Of a stretch of 64,000 nucleotides of DNA, positions 26,794 to 34,985 are shown one piece after another (the first letter of the stretch is position 1; each line of letters begins with the position of its first letter). The notes under the pieces are model-generated. The model saw only the letters and a program-made list of their open reading frames with translations. It searched no databases and had not been told where the DNA came from. The stretch lies in NCBI GenBank assembly GCA_049324115.1, contig JBMOMN010000036.1, forward strand, positions 6,454 through 70,453, written 5' to 3'. The position numbers were made by a program, and so were the translations under genes. This DNA is from UBA5796 sp040752455. GTDB lineage: Bacteria; Chloroflexota; Anaerolineae; Anaerolineales; Villigracilaceae.

Positions 26794-27540
26794 ATGCCAA
26801 TCGTATTCACCAACCGTCCGCTCATCCGCTCGATCCTGAAAGCCCTCTCCGTCCCGGCCTTTGCCCTGCTGACCAGGTTGGAGATCACCGGCGCGGAAAA
26901 CCTGCCCGAAAAAGGCCCGCTGCTGCTGGTCGGCAACCACTTCTCGTTCATTGACCCGGTCGCCTTCGTGCGCATGGCCCCCTGGGAGATCGAGTTCCTC
27001 GGCGGGGCGGTCACACCCCACGCCCCGCTCTGGACCCGGATCATCCCCTTCCTGTGGGGTTATCACAAACTCTACCGCGGCACCGGCGCCAAAGACGCCC
27101 TGCGCGCCGGGGAAAATATCCTCGAGAGCGGCGGCATCCTGGCGATCTTCCCCGAAGGCGGCAACTGGGCCACCATCCTGCGCCCGGCCCGCCCCGGGAC
27201 GGCTTTCCTGGCGGCCCGCACCGGCGCGCCGATCCTGCCGGTCGGCCTGCACGGGTTCACCGAAGTCTTCCCGTCTTTATTCAGAGGACGGCGCGCCAAA
27301 GTGACCATCACCATCGGCAAGCCGTTTGGCCCATTCGAGGTCTCAGGTTCCAGCCGCCAGCGCCGCGCCCAACTGGAGGGGATCGGCCACGAGATCATGC
27401 GTCACATCGCCGAGGTGCTGCCCCCCGAAAAGCGCGGCCACTACTCCGACGATCCCGCCGTCCGCGAGGCCGCCCGCGGCAGCGAAATCTATCCCTGGGC
27501 GGATAAGGTCGAGGGCGAAGTGGTCGGGGAAATCCATTGA
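26794..27540 (+). CDS. 1-acyl-sn-glycerol-3-phosphate acyltransferase (PlsC family)
   Basis: 248 residues from ATG 26794; a GTG at 26782 is possible, and no strong RBS decides. Acyltransferase box NHFSFIDP (HX4D), second box FPEGGNW, and GLHGF. It would transfer an acyl chain to a glycerophosphate in membrane lipid synthesis. The start is immediately after a MITE-like repeat, so its promoter probably lies in or before that repeat. A terminator follows. Confidence 0.85.
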   Translation: MPIVFTNRPLIRSILKALSVPAFALLTRLEITGAENLPEKGPLLLVGNHFSFIDPVAFVRMAPWEIEFLGGAVTPHAPLWTRIIPFLWGYHKLYRGTGAKDALRAGENILESGGILAIFPEGGNWATILRPARPGTAFLAARTGAPILPVGLHGFTEVFPSLFRGRRAKVTITIGKPFGPFEVSGSSRQRRAQLEGIGHEIMRHIAEVLPPEKRGHYSDDPAVREAARGSEIYPWADKVEGEVVGEIH

Positions 27541-27591
27541 CCATTTCACCCAATGCGAATGCCGCCAATCGTTCAATTCCCGTTAAGACGA

Positions 27592-27618
27592 GAGACCCGG
27601 TTTTCGCCGGGTCTCGCC
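27592..27618 (+). terminator. Terminator after the acyltransferase gene
   Basis: gagacccgg-ttttcg-ccgggtctc followed by gccttt, 52 bases after the stop; it lies between convergent genes. Confidence 0.75.
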
Positions 27619-27637
27619 TTTGGGACAGGAATCGCTT

Positions 27638-27910
27638 TTACTTGAAGCGGGCCAGCACGTCGGCGGCCTCGAACAGGATGTACTCGACGCCATCCAGCTT
27701 GAACTCGGTGCCGCTGTACTTGGCGAACAGCACCTTGTCGCCGACTTTCAACTTGATCTCTTCGTCATCGCCGACCGCGACCACTTCACCGGTCTGCGGT
27801 TTTTCTTTGGCGGTTTCGGGCAGGAGCAGGCCGGACGAGGTCCTGCTTTCCCCTTCGAGCGGGCGGATCAGCACGCGGCTGCCCAGGGGTTCGATATTGA
27901 TGTCAGACAT
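27638..27910 (-). CDS. groES: Co-chaperonin GroES
   Basis: 90 residues from ATG 27910, six bases after GGAGGT; an upstream in-frame ATG (27925) lies in the RBS itself. Hsp10 fold: IEPLGSRVLIRPL, mobile loop ESRTSSGLLLPETAKEKPQTGEVVAVG, KVGDKVLFAKYSGTE. It caps GroEL. No groEL is adjacent, so the chaperonin genes are separated here. Confidence 0.93.
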   Translation of the reverse strand: MSDINIEPLGSRVLIRPLEGESRTSSGLLLPETAKEKPQTGEVVAVGDDEEIKLKVGDKVLFAKYSGTEFKLDGVEYILFEAADVLARFK

Positions 27911-27933
27911 TGTGGATACCTCCAAATTTGATT

Positions 27934-28387
27934 AGTCTCTATCCGAATATTGACGGAATGCGGACTTCAGTCCGCCGGCAACCGGCAAACTAAAGTTTGC
28001 ACTCCTTTTTTCGGGCAGGTTCTCAGTCTCTATCCGAAAATTGCTGGAATGCGGACTTCAGTCCGCCGGCAACCGGCAAACTAAAGTTTGCACTCCTTTT
28101 TTCGGGCAGGTTCTCAGTCTCTATCCGAATATTGACGGAATGCGGACTTCAGTCCGCCGGCAACCGGCAAACTAAAGTTTGCACTCCTTTTTCGGGCAGG
28201 TTCTCAGTCTCTATCCGAATATTGCTGGAATGCGGACTTCAGTCCGCCGGCAACCGGCAAACTAAAGTTTGCACTCCTTTTTTCGGGCAGGTTCTCAGTC
28301 TCTATCCGAATATTGACGGAATGCGGACTTCAGTCCGCCGGCAACCGGCAAACTAAAGTTTGCACTCCTTTTTCGGGCAGGTTCTCA
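27934..28387. repeat. Five tandem copies of a 90/91-bp palindrome-rich unit
   Basis: Units start agtctctatccg at 27934, 28025, 28116, 28206 and 28297. Each holds gcggacttcagtccgc and gcaaactaaagtttgc, two short hairpins joined by cggcaaccg, and ends cttttttcgggcaggttctc. Copies differ by a few bases. The last one overlaps the stop codon of the glutaredoxin gene. No gene lies in this 450-base stretch. Confidence 0.95.
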
Positions 28388-28639
28388 GTGAATTCCCAGA
28401 AGTTTGTCAATCTTCGGGCGGTCGAACCCGACGATGAGCTTGCCGCCGATGTCAATCACCGGCACGCCGCTCTGGCCTGAGCGCCGGAGCATGTCGCGGG
28501 CGGCAGCCTGGTCACGGCTCACGTCCACGTCGCGGAATTTGACGCCTTTCTCGCGGAAATACTTTTTCGCCATGTTACAGAACGAGCAGGTCGGCGTGCT
28601 GAAGACGATCACACGCGGCTGGGGTTGTTGAACGGTCAT
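28385..28639 (-). CDS. Glutaredoxin-like protein (NrdH/Grx family)
   Basis: 84 residues from ATG 28639, with GGAGGT upstream. Thioredoxin fold with redox motif CSFC (TPTCSFCNMAKKYF), cis-Pro GVPVIDIGG and C-terminal VGFDRPKIDKLL. It would reduce disulfides, perhaps for ribonucleotide reductase. Unlike the 16.8 kb gene, both active-site Cys are ordinary. The TGA stop lies in the tandem repeat, so the repeat may have reshaped the 3' end. Confidence 0.88.
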   Translation of the reverse strand: MTVQQPQPRVIVFSTPTCSFCNMAKKYFREKGVKFRDVDVSRDQAAARDMLRRSGQSGVPVIDIGGKLIVGFDRPKIDKLLGIH

Positions 28640-28694
28640 CCAGATACCTCCAAAATGGTTTTTCCGTCCTTTGGATGACAAACCTTGCAAAAGG

Positions 28695-29429
28695 TTACAA
28701 ACTGGCAAAATAATCCAGGAACATGTGACTGGCGGTTAGCGTGACTTCGGGGTGGGCCTGGCCGAAGGCGCGCAGGCGCGGCTCGTGCGGTCCCAGGAAC
28801 AGGCGGATGGCTAACCTGGGCAGATCCTTACGAAAGTCGGCGGCCGCGTCGCCGCAGTGCAGGTGCCAGCCGGTCCCGGTTTTGACGGCCACCCCGCATA
28901 AGCCGGGGGTATGTCCGGGTAACGGGATCAGCCACATCTCCGGATCGAAGGGCAGGCGGATGGCGTCGAAGTCGAACCATTTCTCCCCGGTCGCATCGTA
29001 CAGGACAAAATCCGGTTTGTGGGCGATATGCCGGGGGACGTAGGCCGCGCCGAGATACCCCTTGCGGCGTCCCGTGAAAGCCATGTATTCCTTGCGATGC
29101 ACATGCACTTTTGCATGGGGAAAATCTGCCAGGCCGCCGCAGTGGTCGAAGTGCATGTGGGTCAGCACGATGTGGCGGACATCCTCGGGGCGGAATCCCA
29201 GGCCCTTGATCCGGTTGACAGCCGCTTCGTCCGGGTCGAAGGGCATCACGGTGATGGCCCGGAAGAATTGGGTGAACCAGGTCGGGCGGGCGTAATCGTC
29301 CAGGCCCAGGCCGGTATCCACCAGCACCAGGCCGTCGCTCGTCTCGACCAGCAGCGAAACTTCCCCGGTCTTCCAGTCGGAGGGCCAGTGGGCGTTACAG
29401 GTGAAGGAATTGAAGATGTGAAGGGCCAT
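28695..29429 (-). CDS. Metallo-beta-lactamase-fold hydrolase
   Basis: 244 residues from ATG 29429 (MALHIFNSF). Metal motif THMHFDHCGG (HxHxDH), later His in LPGHTPG and Asp in HCGDAA. Substrate unknown; the family includes lactonases, glyoxalase II and nucleases, and the short size favours a small-molecule hydrolase. It is divergent from the acyl-CoA dehydrogenase gene. Confidence 0.85.
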   Translation of the reverse strand: MALHIFNSFTCNAHWPSDWKTGEVSLLVETSDGLVLVDTGLGLDDYARPTWFTQFFRAITVMPFDPDEAAVNRIKGLGFRPEDVRHIVLTHMHFDHCGGLADFPHAKVHVHRKEYMAFTGRRKGYLGAAYVPRHIAHKPDFVLYDATGEKWFDFDAIRLPFDPEMWLIPLPGHTPGLCGVAVKTGTGWHLHCGDAAADFRKDLPRLAIRLFLGPHEPRLRAFGQAHPEVTLTASHMFLDYFASL

Positions 29430-29628
29430 GTTTATAGAATAGCACAAACTGAATATTACGGAGTCCAAAATCTCCAGTTTTTGGCTTTTATGCGTCCCCT
29501 CCAATGTGAGGAGACATTGGACTCCGCAGGGCATCGAAGTGAATGCTGTTTCGTCCAATATCAGGAGATATTGGACTCCGTATGGCTGCAAAGTGAATTT
29601 TGTCCGGGATAGTCGTGATGTTTGGAAT
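29430..29628. repeat. Intergenic repeats upstream of acyl-CoA dehydrogenase
   Basis: Two copies of tccaatNtNaggagaNattggactccg at ~29499 and ~29547, with a diverged piece ggagtccaaaatctccag at 29460. No ORF with an RBS is seen. Confidence 0.6.
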
Positions 29629-29713
29629 TTGGGCTGGCCTGCGATTTCTGGTATAATGCAAAAACCTACCGAACGGTCGGTTGATTTGTACAGTGCTGAA
29701 CATAAGATATAAT
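29629..29713 (+). promoter_or_regulatory. Two promoters and a TetR-type operator before acyl-CoA dehydrogenase
   Basis: P1: TTGGGC (29629-29634), 17 bases, TATAAT (29652-29657). P2: TTGTAC (29686-29691), 16 bases, TATAAT (29708-29713). Between them accgaacggtcggt (29668-29681) is a 12/14 palindrome of the ACCGACCGGTCGGT type bound by TetR-family fatty-acid regulators. It covers the P1 start site and abuts P2 -35, a good place for repression. Confidence 0.55.
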
Positions 29714-29747
29714 CGAGCAAAATCCTTTTTACGGAGTACCCCACAGC

Positions 29748-30956
29748 ATGGACTTCTCCCTTTCCGAAGAACAAAAAATGGCACAGAAGATGGTGCGTGA
29801 TTTTGCTCAAAAAGAAGTTGCGCCCGTTATCAAAGAATACGACCGCAAGCAGGAACCCATCCCCTGGGTGCTGGAACGCATGGGCGAACTCGGCATCCTG
29901 GGGATTTGTTTCCCCGTCAAGTACGGCGGGCAGGGGATGGATTACATCTCCCTCGGCCTGGCCTGCGAGGAACTCGAAGCGGTAGACACTACCCTGCGCG
30001 TGATCATGTCGGTCCATACCGGACTGTGCGGCATGACCATTTTCCAGTGGGGCACGGAGGAACAGAAGCAAAAGTTCCTCGTCCCGCTGGCGAAGGGCGA
30101 GAAGATCGGCTGCGGAGCCTTCACCGAACCCGGCATGGGATCAGACGTGGCCGGGATGCGCGCCTCCGCCAAACGCGACGGCGATTTCTACGTCCTGAAC
30201 GGCGAAAAGATGTGGATCTCCCTGGCCTCCAAAGCGGATTACGCCCTGGTCACAGCCGTCACCAACCCGGAAGCCAAGCGTCCCTCGCAGCGGCTGTCGT
30301 CCTTCGTGGTGGACCTGCACTCGCCCGGAGTCAGGCGCGGGGACCTGCACGGCAAGCTCGGGGTCCGGGCCGGTTCGACCGGTTGGATCAATTTCCAGGA
30401 CGTGAAGGTCCCGCTCGAAAACCGGATCGGCGAGGAGGGCGAGGGATTCAAGATCACCATGTCCGCCTTCGACAGCGGGCGTTACACTGTCGGCTCCGGC
30501 GCGACCGGGCTGGTGCGAGCCGCGCTCGAAGCCAGCGTCAAATATGCCAGGGAGCGCAGCGCCTTTGGCAAGCCCATCGCCGAGTACCAGATGATCCAGC
30601 AGAAGATCGCCAAAATGGCCCAGGATTACGAAATGTCGCGCCTGCTGTATTTGCAGGTCGGCTGGATGAAAAATATGGGCCAACGCAGCACCTTGCAGAC
30701 CTCCTATTGCAAGAAATTCGCCACCGAAGCCTCGTTCGAGGCCGCCCACGAAGCCATCCAGATCCACGGAGCATACGGCTTCAGCGACGAATATGACGTG
30801 GAACGCTACCTGCGCAACAGCCGCGGCGCGATCATCTACGAAGGCTCCAGCGAGATCCAGAACATCATCCAGGCCGGGTACGCCCTCGGCGAACGCAAGG
30901 ATATGCCGTTACGCCGCGAGATGCCCGCCTATGATGAAAAAGAATGGCAGGGTTGA
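29748..30956 (+). CDS. Acyl-CoA dehydrogenase
   Basis: 402 residues. Typical ACAD layout: N-terminal helical domain, GAFTEPGMGSDVAGM and WISLASKADYALV (FAD binding), then C-terminal domain with QIHGAYGFSDEYDVERYLRNSRG and IIYEGSSEIQ, where Glu (~363) is the catalytic base of short/medium-chain enzymes. It oxidises acyl-CoA to enoyl-CoA and passes electrons to ETF, encoded just downstream (31494-33277). Chain-length specificity cannot be told from sequence alone. Confidence 0.93.
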   Translation: MDFSLSEEQKMAQKMVRDFAQKEVAPVIKEYDRKQEPIPWVLERMGELGILGICFPVKYGGQGMDYISLGLACEELEAVDTTLRVIMSVHTGLCGMTIFQWGTEEQKQKFLVPLAKGEKIGCGAFTEPGMGSDVAGMRASAKRDGDFYVLNGEKMWISLASKADYALVTAVTNPEAKRPSQRLSSFVVDLHSPGVRRGDLHGKLGVRAGSTGWINFQDVKVPLENRIGEEGEGFKITMSAFDSGRYTVGSGATGLVRAALEASVKYARERSAFGKPIAEYQMIQQKIAKMAQDYEMSRLLYLQVGWMKNMGQRSTLQTSYCKKFATEASFEAAHEAIQIHGAYGFSDEYDVERYLRNSRGAIIYEGSSEIQNIIQAGYALGERKDMPLRREMPAYDEKEWQG

Positions 30957-30957
30957 T

Positions 30958-31006
30958 GCCATTGCGAGGGGATTACTTCGACGGAAGAACGCCGTCTCGC
31001 AATGAC
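30958..31006. repeat. Short TCATTGCGAG-type repeat
   Basis: ccattgcgagg ... tctcgcaatgacg, 49 bases; a deletion form of the 26626-26780 element. Confidence 0.75.
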
Positions 31007-31030
31007 GAAGCGTTATGAAATGGGGCAGTG

Positions 31031-31324
31031 ATGGATGAAATAGAACCTTTACACACGACCGTCACAAAGACCATCCAGACCATCGCGGGGCTGGTCGTCA
31101 TGGAAGATCACGTCGGGTTTCCCCGCAGCGGGTCGAACCTGTACTGTGTGTCGGACAAAGGCAAGATCGTCTGGTTCGCCGAAAAGCCGGAACCGGGCGG
31201 GTTGTTCAACCGGGTGATGTTGAGCCAGGGCGGGGTAGCCCTGGCTACCTACACCATCACCGGCCACGCCTGCGACATTGACTTGATGACCGGCAAGCTG
31301 CTCAGCCAGGTGAAGATGCAGTAA
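31031..31324 (+). CDS. Hypothetical protein, 97 residues
   Basis: Start ATG 31031 (GTG 31028 also possible), no strong RBS. Beta-rich sequence with NLYCVSDKGKIVWFAEKPEP and YTITGHACDIDLMTGKLLSQVKM, resembling one blade of a PQQ/beta-propeller repeat, but too short for a propeller. It lies between acyl-CoA dehydrogenase and etfB. Family not recognised. Confidence 0.55.
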   Translation: MDEIEPLHTTVTKTIQTIAGLVVMEDHVGFPRSGSNLYCVSDKGKIVWFAEKPEPGGLFNRVMLSQGGVALATYTITGHACDIDLMTGKLLSQVKMQ

Positions 31325-31493
31325 CTGGGCAAGGCTTTTAACCGCGGTGAATGTCCTTGCAAACAGGATATTAACCGCGAAGAAACGAAGCACGCGAAGG
31401 AAATCAAAAACTCCGTGCGCTCCGTGATCTCTGTGGTGCAAACTTACGTGTGAATATGAGCATTTCACTGAAAAATTCCAAAAGGAGGAAGAC

Positions 31494-32264
31494 TTGAAAA
31501 TCGTAGCCTGTATCAAACAAGTGCCCGACTCGGCTGCCAAAGTGGTGGCCCAGGACGGGCAGGTCTCGTGGGGCGATGCGCCGCTGGTCATCAACCCCTG
31601 GGACGAATTCGCCGTCGAAGCCGCGCTCCAGCAAAAGGAAGCCCACGGCGGCGAGGTGATCGCCGTCAGCATGGGCGGGGAGAGCGCCAAGGAAGCCCTC
31701 AAACACGCCCTGGCCATGGGCTGTGACTCGGCCATCCTGATCTCCGACCCGGCCCTCGGCGGCGTGGACACGCAGGGTACCGCCCGCGTCCTGGCCGCCG
31801 CGATCCAAAAGGTCGGCGGCGTGGACCTGGCCTTCTTTGGCCGCCAGGCCATTGACGGCGACGCCGGGATCACCCCGGCCCAGACCGCCCGCGTCCTCGG
31901 CTGGCCGATGCTCGGGCTGGCCGCGGTCATCAAGGTGGACGGCAGCAAGGTCACGGTCGAACGCTCCATCGAAGAAGGCCGCCAGACCGTCAGCGCCGAG
32001 GCGCCGGCCGTCTTGAGCGTGGTCAAAGACTTCGGCGAGCCGCGCTACCCCTCGTTCATGGGCATCCGCAAAGCCTCCCGGGCCGACATCCCGGCCTGGA
32101 CGCTGGCCGACCTGGGCATCAGCGCCCCGGCCCCGGTCGTCGCCTGGCCCGAACTGATGAACCCGCCCAGCCGCGAAGTGGCCTGCGAGTTCATCACCGG
32201 CGGCAGCCCGGCCGAGATCGCCGAAAAGCTGGCCGACAAGATCATCGCGGAGAAAGTCCTATGA
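31494..32264 (+). CDS. etfB: Electron transfer flavoprotein subunit beta
   Basis: 256 residues, TTG start at 31494 supported by AAAGGAGG six bases upstream. EtfB features: VACIKQVPDSAAKV, INPWDEFAVEAAL, and DLAFFGRQAIDGDAGITPAQTARVLG; the AMP/adenine region is in the C-terminal third. It forms the ETF heterodimer with EtfA and takes electrons from acyl-CoA dehydrogenases. Its stop overlaps the etfA ATG (ATGA). Confidence 0.94.
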   Translation: MKIVACIKQVPDSAAKVVAQDGQVSWGDAPLVINPWDEFAVEAALQQKEAHGGEVIAVSMGGESAKEALKHALAMGCDSAILISDPALGGVDTQGTARVLAAAIQKVGGVDLAFFGRQAIDGDAGITPAQTARVLGWPMLGLAAVIKVDGSKVTVERSIEEGRQTVSAEAPAVLSVVKDFGEPRYPSFMGIRKASRADIPAWTLADLGISAPAPVVAWPELMNPPSREVACEFITGGSPAEIAEKLADKIIAEKVL

Positions 32265-33277
32265 ACACCTGGGTTTACATTGACCACTTCAAAGGCGAAG
32301 TCCTGCCTGCCTCGTGGGAAGCCATCGGCGCGGCCAAAGCCCTCGGCGGGGGCGTCACGGCCCTGGTCTTCGGCTCGGGCGTGGAAGCCGTCGCCAGGTC
32401 CGCGTTTGAGTTCGGTGCGGATGAAGCATTGGTGGCGGATGAGGCCGCCCTGGCCGACTACCGCGCCGAGGCTTTTGTCTCCACCCTGTCCGCTCTCGCG
32501 GCGGAGCGCAGCCCGGACCTGATCCTGCTCCCGACTACCACGCGTGGCCGCGAACTGGCAGGCATGGCCGCCATAGACCTCGAAACCGGCGTGCTCGTGG
32601 ACGTGATCGCCCTCGAACCGGATGGCGACAAGATCATGGCTACACGCCCAATCTACGCCGGGAAGCTGCTCGAAAAGACCGTCTGCAACGCCAAGCCGCA
32701 AATCATCACCCTGCGCGGACGGGCCTTCCCCAAGCCCGAGGCCCAGCCCGGCAAATCCGGCACGCTGACGAAGGTCGCGGCCAAAGCCGAGGCCAGGACC
32801 ACGGTCGAAGGTTACAGCGCCGGTGAAGGCGGCGTCTCGCTGACCGACGCGGGCGTGATCGTCTCCGGCGGGCGCGGCACCTCCAACAATCCCGCCCTGT
32901 CCGCCCCCGGCGGCATGGACGAGAAGCAGGCCGAAATCTGGAAAGCCCAGGAAGGCTTCAAACTCGTCAGCGGGCTGGCAGGGGCGCTCGGCGCGGCCGT
33001 CGGGGCCTCCCGGGCCGCGGTGGACGCCGGGTACATCCCCTACGCCCACCAGGTCGGCCAGACCGGCAAGGTCGTCTCGCCCGATCTGTACATCGCCTGC
33101 GGCATCTCCGGCGCGATCCAGCACCTGGCCGGGATGCGCAACAGCAAGATGATCGTCGCCATCAACAAGGACGCCGACGCCCCGATCTTCAAGGTAGCCC
33201 GCTTCGGCGTGGTCGGCGACATGCACCAGATCCTCCCTGCGCTGACCGAGGCCTTCAAGAAGAAGCTGGGCAAGTAA
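32261..33277 (+). CDS. etfA: Electron transfer flavoprotein subunit alpha
   Basis: 338 residues. C-terminal FAD domain: GGRGTSNNPALSAPGG, VGASRAAVDAGYIPYAHQVGQTGKVVSPDLYIACGISGAIQHLAGM, NKDADAPIFKVARFGVVGDMHQILPAL. Translationally coupled to etfB. The acyl-CoA dehydrogenase, the 97-residue protein and etfBA together form a beta-oxidation electron branch. A clear terminator follows. Confidence 0.95.
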   Translation: MNTWVYIDHFKGEVLPASWEAIGAAKALGGGVTALVFGSGVEAVARSAFEFGADEALVADEAALADYRAEAFVSTLSALAAERSPDLILLPTTTRGRELAGMAAIDLETGVLVDVIALEPDGDKIMATRPIYAGKLLEKTVCNAKPQIITLRGRAFPKPEAQPGKSGTLTKVAAKAEARTTVEGYSAGEGGVSLTDAGVIVSGGRGTSNNPALSAPGGMDEKQAEIWKAQEGFKLVSGLAGALGAAVGASRAAVDAGYIPYAHQVGQTGKVVSPDLYIACGISGAIQHLAGMRNSKMIVAINKDADAPIFKVARFGVVGDMHQILPALTEAFKKKLGK

Positions 33278-33312
33278 GCCGAAGAGTCTCGACCTTAGCG
33301 AGGTTCATGTAA

Positions 33313-33344
33313 AAGAGCCGGGAATTGTCTCCGGCTCTTTTTGA
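33313..33344 (+). terminator. Terminator after etfA
   Basis: aagagccgg-gaattgtct-ccggctctt followed by tttga. Confidence 0.88.
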
Positions 33345-33523
33345 TTTTCGAAAAACGCAAGGCCAAAGGTGAAAAGGTCAAGATAACGGTCGTTGGCGTA
33401 TTGCGCCTGGCCAGCGACATTACGCCTGAACTGGCGAGGGAGGTGGTCGAATCCATCCGCGTGCGCGGCATCTTCGAGGCCGCTCAAGCCGTCAAGGACG
33501 CGCTGGCCGACCGGACGCGGTAG
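33341..33523 (+). CDS. Possible 60-residue protein
   Basis: TTG start inside the etfA terminator, no RBS. Sequence KVKITVVGVLRLASDITPELAREVVESIRVRGIFEAAQAVKDAL is protein-like with amphipathic helices and GC3 typical of coding DNA, but start and expression are unsupported. Could be the remnant of a larger gene. Confidence 0.3.
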   Translation: MIFEKRKAKGEKVKITVVGVLRLASDITPELAREVVESIRVRGIFEAAQAVKDALADRTR

Positions 33524-33556
33524 GCGAAACTCATTTCAATATTATTAATTTAAATG

Positions 33557-33584
33557 TTGACAATAATTAAATATTTACTATAAT
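33557..33584 (+). promoter_or_regulatory. Consensus promoter in an AT-rich island
   Basis: Perfect TTGACA (33557-33562), 16 bases, perfect TATAAT (33579-33584). The surrounding ~70 bases (33536-33605) are nearly all A/T, with imperfect symmetry between attaatttaaat and ataattaaatat that could bind a MarR/ArsR-type repressor. It drives the MFS gene at 33624. Confidence 0.75.
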
Positions 33585-33623
33585 TCTAAAAATTCCAAAA
33601 GCATATTTCAGAAAAGGTGAAAC

Positions 33624-34925
33624 ATGGAAATGCAGAACATCACCCAGCAGGAGTTCCTGTCCAACTGGAAACCGAAATTCTTCACCATCTGGGGCGGGCA
33701 GGCGTTCTCGCTGGTTGGTTCGTCGCTGGTCCAGTTTGCCCTGGTCTGGTGGCTGACCCAACAGACCGGGTCGGCGACCATCCTCGCCACGGCCAGCCTG
33801 GTCGCCCTGCTGCCCCAGATCGTGCTCGGCCCCTTCGTCGGCGCGCTGGTGGACCGTTGGAACCGCCGCGCCATCATGATCGTGGCCGATACGGCCATCG
33901 CCGCCGCGACCGTTGTGCTGATCCTGCTGTTCGCCACCGGCGTGGTGCAGGTCTGGCACATTTACGTCATCCTGTTCATCCGCTCGCTGGGAGGCGCCTT
34001 CCACGGCCCGGCCATGACCGCCTCCACGTCGCTGATGGTCCCCCACGAACACTTGACCCGCATCGCCGGGCTGAACCAGCTCCTGCAAGGGTTTATGAGC
34101 ATTTTTGCCCCACCGCTGGGTGCGCTGTTGATCAGTTTCCTGCCGACCCAGGGCGTGCTGGCGATTGACATCGGCACGGCCGCCATCGCTGTTCTCCCCC
34201 TCCTGTTCATCCCCATCCCCCAACCCTCGAAGCAAGTCGCGAAGGAAAACGGGAGTGCGCCCAAGACCTCCTACTGGCAGGATTTGGGGGCCGGGTTCAC
34301 CTACGTGGTCAACTGGCCGGGGCTTCTCGGACTGGTGCTGCTGGCCATGCTGCTCAACTTCCTGCTCAGCCCGAGCAGTTCCCTGCTCCCGCTCCTGGTC
34401 ATGCAGGAATTCGGAGGCGGCGCGCCCGAACTGGGCTGGGTCGAATCGCTCTTCGGGGTCGGGATCATCTTGGGCGGGTTGACCCTCAGCGCCTGGGGCG
34501 GGTTCAAACGGCGGATCGTCACCTCCTTCATGGGGATCATCGGTCTCGGGATCGGCGTGATCCTGACCGGCCTGACCCCGGCCAATATGTTCTGGCTGCT
34601 GCTGGCAGCGAGCTTCCTGATCGGCGCGGGACAGGTGATGGCCAACGGCCCGATGGGAGCCATCTTCCAGTCCACGATCGAACCGGAATTCCAGGGACGG
34701 GTCTTCTCGCTGATCGGGGCGGGAGCCATGGCGATGATGCCGCTCAGCCTGTTGATCGCCGGCCCGACCTCCGACTGGCTGGGGGTGCGGGTCTGGTACG
34801 TTTTCGGCGGGGTGGTCTGCATCCTGGCGACGGTGATATCACTCTTTATCCCATCCATCATGAACATCGAGCAGAACAAGCACGGAGAGCCGGTCCCTGA
34901 AGCGGAACCGGCCCCCGCAGATTAA
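33624..34925 (+). CDS. MFS exporter (MFS_3, macrolide/enterobactin exporter-like)
   Basis: 433 residues, about 12 TM helices. Typical of this family: N-terminal FFTIWGGQAFSLVGSSLVQFALVWWLTQQTGSA, LLPQIVLGPFVGALVDRWNRR, and a C-terminal half starting with GLVLLAMLLNFLLSPSSSLLPLLV. Members export macrolides, siderophores or other hydrophobic compounds. GAAAAGG precedes ATG 33624. It is expressed from a strong, possibly regulated promoter and ended by a terminator. Confidence 0.85.
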   Translation: MEMQNITQQEFLSNWKPKFFTIWGGQAFSLVGSSLVQFALVWWLTQQTGSATILATASLVALLPQIVLGPFVGALVDRWNRRAIMIVADTAIAAATVVLILLFATGVVQVWHIYVILFIRSLGGAFHGPAMTASTSLMVPHEHLTRIAGLNQLLQGFMSIFAPPLGALLISFLPTQGVLAIDIGTAAIAVLPLLFIPIPQPSKQVAKENGSAPKTSYWQDLGAGFTYVVNWPGLLGLVLLAMLLNFLLSPSSSLLPLLVMQEFGGGAPELGWVESLFGVGIILGGLTLSAWGGFKRRIVTSFMGIIGLGIGVILTGLTPANMFWLLLAASFLIGAGQVMANGPMGAIFQSTIEPEFQGRVFSLIGAGAMAMMPLSLLIAGPTSDWLGVRVWYVFGGVVCILATVISLFIPSIMNIEQNKHGEPVPEAEPAPAD

Positions 34926-34930
34926 GAAAA

Positions 34931-34955
34931 AAGCCCCCGCAATGGGGGCTTCTTC
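34931..34955. terminator. Bidirectional terminator
   Basis: aagccccc-gcaat-gggggctt with tcttcttt on the plus strand and a T-run (aaaaaa, 34926-34932) on the minus strand, between the convergent MFS gene and the 57-heme cytochrome. Confidence 0.88.
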
Positions 34956-34985
34956 TTTGAGGGAGGCTTTTCAAACGTCTCAAAA

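Noticed and set aside
27934..28387. CRISPR-like periodicity
   Set aside because: Units are contiguous 90/91-bp copies without unique spacers, and no cas genes are in the window.
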